Shown: positions 1-6,160 of the stretch, in pieces
How the letters are laid out: each line of letters starts with the position of its first letter
Position numbering within the stretch: position 1 is the stretch's first letter
From: JAWAAW01 sp038884575
GTDB taxonomy: Archaea; Nanobdellota; Nanobdellia; Woesearchaeales; ARS49
DNA length: 21,285 bases
Direction of reading: 5' to 3'
Assembly (NCBI GenBank): GCA_038884575.1
Contig: JAWABQ010000012.1
Location: 1 to 21,285 of the forward strand
Notes under the pieces: model-generated
Seen by the model: the letters and a program-made list of their open reading frames with translations, nothing else
Databases searched by the model: none
What the model was told of the DNA's origin: nothing
Translations under genes and position numbers: made by a program

Positions 1-647
1 CAAAGGCAGTCGTTCTTGCCTTTGGTGCTGTTCCGCGTGAGCTTGGCATTCCTGGCGAGAGCAAATTCATTGGCAGGGGCTTGAGCACTTGCGCCACGTG
101 CGATGCGCCGTTGTACAGGAACAAGGTTGTTGCAGTCATTGGCGGAGGAAACTCTGCAATTGAAGGAGCGCTTGAGCTCGTGCACGCAGGAGCAAAGCAG
201 GTTTATCTCGTCCATCGCAGGAATGAGTTCAGGGGTGATGAGGTCAGTGTTGAGAAAGTCAAAAAGGAAAAGTGCATCATCATAACAACTCCTTATGTGC
301 CTCTTGAGATTGCGGGAGACAAGTTTGTGACGGGACTCAAAATAAGGAACGTGGAAACGAATGAGGAAAAACTTCTTGCTGTCAATGGCGTATTCAAGGA
401 AATCGGTTATGCTGTTGATGTCAGTCCTGTCAAGCACTTGGTCAAAATCAACGAAAAGAACGAGATAGTGATTGATGCGAACAACTGCACTTCTGTTCCT
501 GGAATTTTTGCAGCTGGTGATGTCACGACAGTGCCTTACAAGCAGGCAGTCATTTCAGCAGGAGAGGGCGCAAAGGCTGCCTTGTCGTGCTACAAATACC
601 TTGCCGGTGACAAGGCAGTGATGATTGACTGGGAAAAGAAGAAGTGA
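1..647 (+). CDS. trxB: Thioredoxin reductase, 5'-truncated
   Basis: Flavoprotein that uses NAD(P)H to reduce thioredoxin-like proteins in the cytoplasm. The reading frame is open from base 3, so the annotated start lies before the window; 214 codons remain. The redox centre CATCD is at codons 30-34 counted from base 3 and matches the TrxR CxxC-D signature. It is followed by the pyridine-nucleotide Rossmann motif GGGNSA, then HRRNEFR, where the HRR arginines usually bind the NADPH phosphate, and near the C-terminus the FAD-binding GIFAAGDV motif with the following helix. The N-terminal FAD GxGxxG region is missing only because the window begins here. A TTG at 81 could be read as a start but lies inside the conserved domain, so it is not the true start. 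Family assignment is firm; the exact electron acceptor is not shown. Confidence 0.95.
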   Translation, partial: KAVVLAFGAVPRELGIPGESKFIGRGLSTCATCDAPLYRNKVVAVIGGGNSAIEGALELVHAGAKQVYLVHRRNEFRGDEVSVEKVKKEKCIIITTPYVPLEIAGDKFVTGLKIRNVETNEEKLLAVNGVFKEIGYAVDVSPVKHLVKINEKNEIVIDANNCTSVPGIFAAGDVTTVPYKQAVISAGEGAKAALSCYKYLAGDKAVMIDWEKKK

Positions 648-668
648 TTCTGCGGGCTCTGTAGAAGA

Positions 669-678
669 CTTATATTAA
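669..678 (+). promoter_or_regulatory. Possible TATA box, weak
   Basis: CTTATATTAA resembles an archaeal TATA box. Expected initiation about 26 nt downstream (near 700) would fall inside the four-way-junction element rather than before it. It may therefore be chance, or a promoter for a partial transcript. Confidence 0.25.
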
Positions 679-680
679 TG

Positions 681-774
681 GCGCCGCGCCTGAGCCGAAG
701 CTCAGGTCAATTAGTCTCCCCCTGACTCAGCGCAGGGGAGACTAATTGAGTCCAGCGCAACTGGACCGCGGCGC
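681..774. repeat. Perfect four-way-junction (cruciform/cloverleaf) element
   Basis: A 94-base non-coding element made of nested inverted repeats. The outer stem pairs GCGCCGCG (681-688) with CGCGGCGC (767-774), 8 bp. Inside it are three hairpins that abut without unpaired bases. Arm 1 is 689-695 with 700-706, 7 bp, loop CGAA. Arm 2 is 707-721 with 735-749, 15 perfect bp, loop 722-734. Arm 3 is 750-755 with 761-766, 6 bp, loop CGCAA. All pairs are Watson-Crick. It has a tRNA-like outline but no T-loop, no anticodon loop of 7 and no CCA end, so it is not a tRNA. It lies between trxB and the archease promoter. It could act as structured RNA, as DNA cruciform, or be a mobile palindromic repeat; no function is known to me. 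Confidence 0.85.
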
Positions 775-811
775 TTGAAGCAAGTTTTCTACAAAGCTAT
801 TCTGCGGAAAA

Positions 812-820
812 CTTTATATA
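812..820 (+). promoter_or_regulatory. TATA box of the archease-rtcB operon
   Basis: CTTTATATA lies with its centre about 27-28 nt before the ATG at 844, the usual archaeal TATA-to-start-site distance. The mRNA is therefore predicted to be leaderless. This supports ATG 844 rather than the upstream in-frame start at 775, which lies before the TATA box. Confidence 0.75.
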
Positions 821-843
821 CGCACCTTCTGACTTCATTTTGC

Positions 844-1272
844 ATGGCTGGTTACAAATTCCTTGAGGGCATTGTGACAGCAGACCTTGCATTTGAGGCT
901 GTGGGAAAGGACTTGAATGACTTGTTCACGAATGCAGCCCTTGCAGTGTTTGAGTCGCAGGCAAAGCTTGAAACAGTTGAGCCAAAAGTAACAAAGAAAA
1001 TTGTGATGGAGAATGAGGACATTGGTCAGCTGTTGTTTAATTTTCTTAACGAAATCATTTTTTTCAAGGATGCTGAGCAGTTAATCTTCAAGACAGTGAA
1101 GGTTTCAATTGTCAAAAATGCAAAATACAAGCTTGTTGCTGAATTAAAGGGCGAAAAGATTGACCCGAAAAAGCACAAGCTCGGCAATGACCTGAAGGCG
1201 GTCACAATGCACAAGTTCAGCATTGAGGAAACGCCAAAAGGCTGGAAGTGCGTGGTGGTGATAGACATATGA
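844..1272 (+). CDS. Archease, activator of RtcB RNA ligase
   Basis: A 142-residue protein of the archease family, which promotes guanylylation and multiple turnover of the RtcB tRNA ligase in the cytoplasm. The family is recognised by the N-terminal YKFLEG..TADLAFEAVGKDLNDLF segment, equivalent to the usual F.HTADIG region; by alternating beta strands; and by the C-terminal LGNDLKAVTMHKFSIE segment, equivalent to the DVKAVTYH motif that carries the metal-binding acid. ATG 844 is chosen because a TATA box sits 27 nt upstream and homologues begin near this residue. The gene overlaps rtcB by four bases (ATGA), so the two are translationally coupled, the common archaeal arrangement. The usual HTAD is altered here to IVTAD, losing the histidine. 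Confidence 0.9.
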   Translation: MAGYKFLEGIVTADLAFEAVGKDLNDLFTNAALAVFESQAKLETVEPKVTKKIVMENEDIGQLLFNFLNEIIFFKDAEQLIFKTVKVSIVKNAKYKLVAELKGEKIDPKKHKLGNDLKAVTMHKFSIEETPKGWKCVVVIDI

Positions 1273-2744
1273 ATGAGCTTCCTGCCCCCAGCCCTGGAAA
1301 ATTGTCTGCAAAGAAAATAAAGGAGAACATTTGGGAGATTCCGGCAACTTACAAGGGCGGAATGCGAGTTCCTGCCAGAATCTATGCAAGCAAGAAATTA
1401 ATGGATGATATGGATGACCAGGTGTTTGACCAGTTAACAAATGTTGCGTGCCTGCCCGGAATTGTGAAATACGCGCACTGCATGCCTGACGCGCATTCAG
1501 GATATGGCTTCCCGATTGGTGGTGTTGCAGCATTTGACCCAGACAAGGAAGGAGTTATCTCGCCTGGCGGGATTGGGTTTGACATTAATTGCGGAATGCG
1601 CCTTGTGACGACAACGCTGACAGAAAAGGATGTCAAGCCAAAAATCAAGGAACTTGTTGACTCGCTCTTTAACAAAGTGCCTGCAGGCGTTGGCTGCAAG
1701 GGATTTTTGAAGCTTAGCGACAAGGAATTCAAGGACGCAATGACAGCAGGCAGCAAGTGGTGCATTGAGCAGGGCTATGGGTGGGACGAGGACCTTGACC
1801 ACACAGAGGACTCTGGCTGCATTTCTTGGGCAAACCCTGACAAGGTATCAAGCAAGGCAATGCAAAGAGGAATAACACAGCTCGGAACACTCGGTTCAGG
1901 CAATCATTATCTTGAAGTCCAGGTCGCGGAAAAAATATTTGATGAAAAAACAGCTAAAAAGTTCGGCATAACAAGCCCTGACCAGGTTTGCGTGATGGTG
2001 CACTGCGGCTCAAGGGGGTTTGGGCATCAGGTAGCGACTGATTACCTGCAGGTTTTCCTGAAAAAAATGAAGGATTACGGGATAAGGGTGCTTGACCGAG
2101 AGCTTGCCTGCGCTCCATTCAACAGCAAGGAGGGGCAGGATTATTTCCAGGCAATGGCCTGCGCTGCAAATGCAGCCTTTGTCAACAGGCAGGTAATACT
2201 GCACAGGATTCGCGAGGTGTTTGGAAAAGTGTTTAACACACCTGCTGATGATTTGGGAATGCACTTGGTTTATGATGTTGCGCACAACATTGCAAAAATT
2301 GAGGAGCACAATGTTGATGGCAAAAGGAAAAAGCTTGTTGTGCACAGGAAAGGAGCCACTCGGTGCTTTGGGCCTTCAAGGAAAGAGCTTGCGCCGTTCT
2401 TGCGTGATACGGGTCAACCGGTTATTGTTGGCGGCTCAATGGAAACAGGCTCTTATCTGCTTTTGGGCACTGACAAGGCTCTTGAGGAGACTTGGGGAAG
2501 CACTGCTCACGGCTCAGGAAGGACAATGAGCAGGACAAAAGCCAAGCACATGGTGCGCGGGGAGCAATTGCAGAAGGAAATGGAAAAGAGAGGAATCTAT
2601 GTCAGGACAGTTTCATTCTCAGGGCTTGCAGAAGAGGCAGGTTTTGCTTACAAGCCAATCTCAGAGGTTGTTGATGTCATGCACAAACTCGACATCAGCA
2701 AAAAGCTTGTTGGCTTCAGGCCTATTGGGAATGTTAAGGGCTGA
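1269..2744 (+). CDS. rtcB: tRNA-splicing ligase RtcB
   Basis: GTP- and Mn-dependent RNA ligase that joins 2',3'-cyclic phosphate (or 3'-phosphate) ends to 5'-OH ends, sealing tRNA exons after intron removal. It has 491 residues, near the usual ~480 for archaeal RtcB without intein. Family motifs are in order: MPDAHSGYGFPIGG (72-85), SPGGIGFDINCGMR (98-111) with metal ligand C108, GSGNH with H213, VHCGSRG with H245, DVAHN with H339, and AHGSGR with H414. By family comparison H414 is the histidine that becomes guanylylated. Start ATG 1269 overlaps the archease stop as ATGA and is preceded by GGTGGTGA at 1254-1261, one mismatch from a perfect Shine-Dalgarno site. An in-frame GTG at 1248 is less likely. 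No intein interrupts the gene. Confidence 0.97.
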   Translation: MNELPAPSPGKLSAKKIKENIWEIPATYKGGMRVPARIYASKKLMDDMDDQVFDQLTNVACLPGIVKYAHCMPDAHSGYGFPIGGVAAFDPDKEGVISPGGIGFDINCGMRLVTTTLTEKDVKPKIKELVDSLFNKVPAGVGCKGFLKLSDKEFKDAMTAGSKWCIEQGYGWDEDLDHTEDSGCISWANPDKVSSKAMQRGITQLGTLGSGNHYLEVQVAEKIFDEKTAKKFGITSPDQVCVMVHCGSRGFGHQVATDYLQVFLKKMKDYGIRVLDRELACAPFNSKEGQDYFQAMACAANAAFVNRQVILHRIREVFGKVFNTPADDLGMHLVYDVAHNIAKIEEHNVDGKRKKLVVHRKGATRCFGPSRKELAPFLRDTGQPVIVGGSMETGSYLLLGTDKALEETWGSTAHGSGRTMSRTKAKHMVRGEQLQKEMEKRGIYVRTVSFSGLAEEAGFAYKPISEVVDVMHKLDISKKLVGFRPIGNVKG

Positions 2745-2756
2745 CGCCTCAACAAC

Positions 2757-2765
2757 CTTTATAAA
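2757..2765 (+). promoter_or_regulatory. TATA box of the Ser/Thr kinase gene
   Basis: CTTTATAAA matches the archaeal consensus. Initiation is expected near 2785-2790, giving a leader of about 40 nt, longer than most genes here. Confidence 0.7.
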
Positions 2766-2789
2766 CATCAAAACCGTGTATTTCTCGTG

Positions 2790-2819
2790 TGAGTGAGGGT
2801 ATTCTAGCCGCCTCTCTCA
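2790..2819 (+). promoter_or_regulatory. Leader hairpin before the kinase gene
   Basis: TGAGTGAGG (2790-2798) pairs with CCTCTCTCA (2811-2819), eight pairs with one central T-T mismatch and a 12-nt loop. It would occupy the 5' end of the predicted leader, leaving 7 nt before ATG 2827. No Shine-Dalgarno site is visible. Its regulatory role is only inferred. Confidence 0.35.
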
Positions 2820-2826
2820 TACAGGA

Positions 2827-4719
2827 ATGACAGACGAACAGAAACAAGTGCTCAGGACATTGTACGGACACGAGTTCGGAAGAATAGTCCGCAAGCTTGG
2901 GCAGGGAGGGGTTGGTGCTGCTTATCTTGCAGACCTGACAAACCCATTGCAGATTCTCGCAAGCAGGATTACTTATGGAGACGAAAGCCCTCAATTGTTC
3001 GGGCTTGCTGACATCCCTTATGATGAGCACGAGCCAAGGGAAATAACAAATCCCGAGCACCGCAAAAGAATTCACGATGCAGCGCACAAAATATTCATTG
3101 AGAACGGTCCTCCGCATGACAAAAAGCCTGCTGCAGCGCTTGAGACATACATAATGCTGCTCGAGGCAATCAACAAGTCATTGCCCAAACACAAGCACGA
3201 GGACCATTTTGATGTTGTTGTGAAAGTCCTGAAGCACCGCACAGAGGCAGACAAGGACATTGAAAAAATCCTGAACGAGGAGGCAAGGAAGCGCTTTATC
3301 CAGGAGGCAAAAGTCCTGAAAAAGCTGAACCACGACAACATTGTGAAGCTTTATGGAGTGGTTGATGCGCGCAGCATAGGCACGTGCCTTGTTCTTGAGC
3401 ACATTGATGGCGAGTCGCTTGACGCTTACCTTCAAAAGCAGCCTGACCACAGGATTCCGCCTCAGAGGGCAGTGGACATGATGTTGTCATTGCTTGGCGC
3501 TGTCGGCTACATGCACGGCCAGGGGGTTATCCACAGGGACATAAAGCCCTCAAACATCCTGCTCAGGGCAGACCTTACGCCTGTCATAATTGACTTTGGC
3601 ATTGTCAAGGACCCTGAAGCAGACCAGACAATTGTCGGCACGCGCATGGGCACTCCTGCATACATGTGCCCTGAATTCATCAAGGATGGAATAACCAAGG
3701 AGAACACCAATCCTGCTGCTGATGTTTATTCGCTCGGCATTCTTTTCTTTGAAATGCTCGCGGGCCGCAGGGCATACGAGGGGAACCAGGAGGAGATTTT
3801 CAAGGCAGCCCTTAAGCCAAGGCATCCCACAAGGCTCACCGAGTTTGCAGGAAGCATTTCAGACGAGCTTGTTTATCTTGTTGAGGCAGCAAGGGCAAAA
3901 GAGACCGGCAAAAGGCTTACGATGGAGCAATTCATTGAGCGCCTGGAAACAATAAAAGAAAAGAAGCTTTATGGCAGAACTTCGCCAAAGCCCTCAACCA
4001 CGATACTGCTGCAAAAAGAATGCATCAGGGCAGGTGCGCTCGCAAAAATATACGCCTCAGAGGAGGAGGACATACGCAAGGAGCTTGAGTCCCGCAAGGC
4101 AGAAGACCAAACCGCGCACGTGGAGAGGTATCTTGCCCAGCTCAGGGCGACAAGAATTGAAGTCGGGCTTTATTCCCATGCGCGCAAGGAGCTTGATGAC
4201 TTCCTCAAGTACAACCCTGTGGCAGATACTGCGCTAATGCAGAAAATCAGCAATATCTCAGAAATGATTGACAGGGGGCTTGCACAGCAGGAAGCCCGAA
4301 GGCACTTGGGCGAAACAAAGAGGCGCATAAGGGAAAGGGATTATGTGGGCGCAGAGGAATCCCTTAAGGCTGCAGAACCGCATGTTGCAGCACTGCCCAA
4401 AGATGAGCATCCTGACATTCACAAGGACTACGACGGCATTCTGAACGAGTACGACACCAAGCACCGCATGGCTGCAACTGTTGTAAAGTCCCTCCAGAGC
4501 GCAGTAGAGTCAGCCAGGTCATTTGCTGAGGAATCAGCAAGGCTGTACTCAGAGGGAAAGCTTGTTGAGCCGGAAAAATTAAGCATGATGATAAAACAAA
4601 TCAGGGATACTGACGCTTTGGCAACAAAGATATCAGGTGTTTCGGAAATGCCGCTTTACCAGTCATTGCACAAGACTGCACTGGAAGTCTCCGAAATGCT
4701 CGCATCGCTCATGAAATAA
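2827..4719 (+). CDS. Eukaryotic-type Ser/Thr protein kinase with N-lobe insertion and helical C-terminal half
   Basis: A 630-residue cytoplasmic protein kinase that should phosphorylate Ser/Thr on unknown partners. Kinase landmarks are complete: glycine loop LGQGGVGAAYLA (24-35), VVVKVLK with the ATP-anchoring lysine K133, helix-C glutamate E160, catalytic loop HRDIKPSN with D238, K240 and N243, DFG at 256-258, and GTPAYMCPEF, where MCPE replaces APE. Unusually, about 95 residues separate the glycine loop from K133; most kinases have about 15-20. From about 385 to 630 the protein is highly charged and helical with TPR-like segments, and no membrane span is seen. It has its own promoter and a leader hairpin. 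Activity is likely because all catalytic residues are kept; the substrate is not evident from neighbours. Confidence 0.9.
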   Translation: MTDEQKQVLRTLYGHEFGRIVRKLGQGGVGAAYLADLTNPLQILASRITYGDESPQLFGLADIPYDEHEPREITNPEHRKRIHDAAHKIFIENGPPHDKKPAAALETYIMLLEAINKSLPKHKHEDHFDVVVKVLKHRTEADKDIEKILNEEARKRFIQEAKVLKKLNHDNIVKLYGVVDARSIGTCLVLEHIDGESLDAYLQKQPDHRIPPQRAVDMMLSLLGAVGYMHGQGVIHRDIKPSNILLRADLTPVIIDFGIVKDPEADQTIVGTRMGTPAYMCPEFIKDGITKENTNPAADVYSLGILFFEMLAGRRAYEGNQEEIFKAALKPRHPTRLTEFAGSISDELVYLVEAARAKETGKRLTMEQFIERLETIKEKKLYGRTSPKPSTTILLQKECIRAGALAKIYASEEEDIRKELESRKAEDQTAHVERYLAQLRATRIEVGLYSHARKELDDFLKYNPVADTALMQKISNISEMIDRGLAQQEARRHLGETKRRIRERDYVGAEESLKAAEPHVAALPKDEHPDIHKDYDGILNEYDTKHRMAATVVKSLQSAVESARSFAEESARLYSEGKLVEPEKLSMMIKQIRDTDALATKISGVSEMPLYQSLHKTALEVSEMLASLMK

Positions 4720-4731
4720 TTCTTGCCAAAG

Positions 4732-4740
4732 GATTAAATA
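4732..4740 (+). promoter_or_regulatory. TATA-like box of the endonuclease IV-like gene
   Basis: GATTAAATA is centred about 30 nt before ATG 4766, consistent with a leaderless transcript starting at or just before the start codon. Confidence 0.5.
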
Positions 4741-4765
4741 CCACTTGTTGTTCTTTTATTGCGGA

Positions 4766-5593
4766 ATGAAAGAGACTCTTTTTGGCACAGCAGGAATCCC
4801 GCACATTGCAAAAGGAATGGGCACTGTTGAGGGCATCAAAGAAGTAAAAAAGCTCGGTCTTGGCGCAATGGAACTGGAATTTGTGCAGAACGTGAATGTT
4901 TCTGAAAAGGCTGCCCCTGATGTCAACAAGACAGCAAAAGCAGAGGATGTTGTTCTTACCTGCCATGGTCAGTATTATGTCAATCTTGCATCGCTTGAAA
5001 AGGCAAAGCTTGAGGCAAGCAAAAAAAGAATGTGGCTTGCGGCAAAAACAGCAGCTGACTGCGGGTGCTGGAGCGTATTATGGCACATGGCATTTTATCA
5101 GGGCCAGCCAAAAGAAAAAGTGTTTGAGCAGGTCAAAGGTGTTGTGAAAGAGCTTGTCAAAAAGCTAAAAGACCAAGGCAGCAATATCTGGATTCGGCCA
5201 GAAACAACAGGCAAGGCATCCCAGTGGGGCGACTTGCAGGAATGCATCAGGCTCGCGCAGGAAGTTGAGCAGGTTTTGCCATGCATTGACTTTGCCCACA
5301 TGCACGCAAGGGAAGGCAAAAACAACTCGTTCGAGGAATTCAAAAACAACCTTGCACAGGTGGAAAAAGAACTTGGCAAGGAAGCCCTCCAAAACATGCA
5401 CTGCCACGTATCAGGCATAAATTACACTGAAAAAGGCGAAAGAAACCACCTAAACCTGCCACAAAGCGACCTCAAATACAAAGAACTCCTCAAAGCACTC
5501 AAAGAATTCAAGGTAAAAGGAGTAATCATATCAGAAAGCCCGAATATAGAGGGAGATGCGCTGTTGATGAAGAGGGAGTGGGAGGTGTTATAA
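4766..5593 (+). CDS. Endonuclease IV-like TIM-barrel protein (AP endonuclease family 2)
   Basis: A 275-residue member of the endonuclease IV/xylose isomerase-like fold, probably cutting DNA at abasic sites in base excision repair. Residues matching the metal ligands of E. coli Nfo are seen in order: H67 in TCHGQY, H107 in WHMAF, E146 in RPETTG, D175 and H178 in CIDFAHMH, H214 in MHCHVSG, H228 in GERNHL, and E257 in ISESPN. The aspartate two residues before the H228-equivalent in Nfo (D229) is replaced by arginine; E225 is the nearest acid. The third metal site may therefore differ, as in archaeal relatives. ATG 4766 is preferred to the in-frame upstream start at 4745 because the TATA box fits it and the barrel begins directly with ETLFGTAG. 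A non-DNA role as a sugar isomerase-like protein cannot be excluded. Confidence 0.8.
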   Translation: MKETLFGTAGIPHIAKGMGTVEGIKEVKKLGLGAMELEFVQNVNVSEKAAPDVNKTAKAEDVVLTCHGQYYVNLASLEKAKLEASKKRMWLAAKTAADCGCWSVLWHMAFYQGQPKEKVFEQVKGVVKELVKKLKDQGSNIWIRPETTGKASQWGDLQECIRLAQEVEQVLPCIDFAHMHAREGKNNSFEEFKNNLAQVEKELGKEALQNMHCHVSGINYTEKGERNHLNLPQSDLKYKELLKALKEFKVKGVIISESPNIEGDALLMKREWEVL

Positions 5594-5624
5594 ATCACTC
5601 TTTGATTGGGCAGAACTTCGTAAT

Positions 5625-5633
5625 CTTTAAAAG
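5625..5633 (+). promoter_or_regulatory. TATA box of the orphan 133-aa gene
   Basis: CTTTAAAAG is centred about 29 nt before ATG 5658, implying leaderless initiation. Confidence 0.55.
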
Positions 5634-5657
5634 TAACCAAATATTACAATACATATT

Positions 5658-6059
5658 ATGGGACAAGATGAAATTACCTTGGATGATTTTATGGATCGGT
5701 GGATGCAAGACACAACATATACCGAAGAGTCAACAAAATTCCTTACCATTGTGCCATTAAGCTCACTTATTCATGGATTAATGTATTTTGCAACTCAACA
5801 CCCAGACCTTGTATTTCATAAACGTGAACCACCGAGTGATCAAGATAAAGCAATTGTTACTAAATACCAACTTTTGCATCAAATTATCAATGCAAAAGTT
5901 GAGGCCAAGCGTGTAACGCTTTGTAGCTTTCTTGGACAGTTTCCTGGACAGGATAAGAAATACTTCGTAATACCGTGGGATACAGAGGGTGCGCCTAGAA
6001 AAGATGCCTATGGTACACGGGACACATACGATCCAGACATATGCGAAGAATCTCCCTAG
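5658..6059 (+). CDS. Hypothetical protein, 133 aa
   Basis: I do not recognise this protein. It is acidic at both ends, has no signal peptide or membrane span, and contains a mixed hydrophobic segment around residues 28-45 (LTIVPLSSLIHGLMYFAT) that looks like a buried helix. A beta-rich stretch around KKYFVIPWDTEG follows, and the tail (about residues 108-133) is acidic and probably disordered. Support for it being real comes from a TATA box at the correct distance before its ATG and oligo-T tracts after its stop. It lies just upstream of the repeat-kinase fusion gene in the same AT-rich segment, and each gene appears to have its own promoter. No cofactor or catalytic motif is apparent. Confidence 0.65.
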   Translation: MGQDEITLDDFMDRWMQDTTYTEESTKFLTIVPLSSLIHGLMYFATQHPDLVFHKREPPSDQDKAIVTKYQLLHQIINAKVEAKRVTLCSFLGQFPGQDKKYFVIPWDTEGAPRKDAYGTRDTYDPDICEESP

Positions 6060-6068
6060 CGATAAACC

Positions 6069-6094
6069 TTTTTGATTTCTTGAACAGTTTTTTT
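6069..6094 (+). terminator. Oligo-T terminator after the 133-aa gene
   Basis: T5 at 6069-6073 and T7 at 6088-6094 follow the stop at 6059 with no stable hairpin, the usual form of intrinsic archaeal termination. Confidence 0.5.
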
Positions 6095-6128
6095 AATGAA
6101 GAACTGATTCTGCGTGATAGATGCTCAG

Positions 6129-6137
6129 GTTTTTAAG
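6129..6137 (+). promoter_or_regulatory. TATA box of the repeat-APH kinase gene
   Basis: GTTTTTAAG is centred about 28 nt before ATG 6161, supporting that start and a leaderless mRNA. Confidence 0.5.
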
Positions 6138-6160
6138 TTATGGAAGAGTAGAAATTAAAT

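Noticed and set aside
681..774. tRNA gene
   Set aside because: The outline is cloverleaf-like, but the middle arm is 15 bp, loops are 4, 13 and 5 nt, there is no GTTCRA T-loop, no D-loop G's, and no variable region.
681..774. Integron attC site or bulge-helix-bulge splicing motif
   Set aside because: No RYYYAAC/GTTRRRY core sites and no 3-nt bulges around a 4-bp helix; the stems are perfect.
775..843. N-terminal extension of archease
   Set aside because: The extension starts at an alternative codon before the TATA box at 812-820, and homologues begin at the ATG 844.
1248..1268. GTG start for rtcB
   Set aside because: ATG 1269 has an ATGA overlap and a Shine-Dalgarno-like GGTGGTGA; the extra seven residues are not part of the family.
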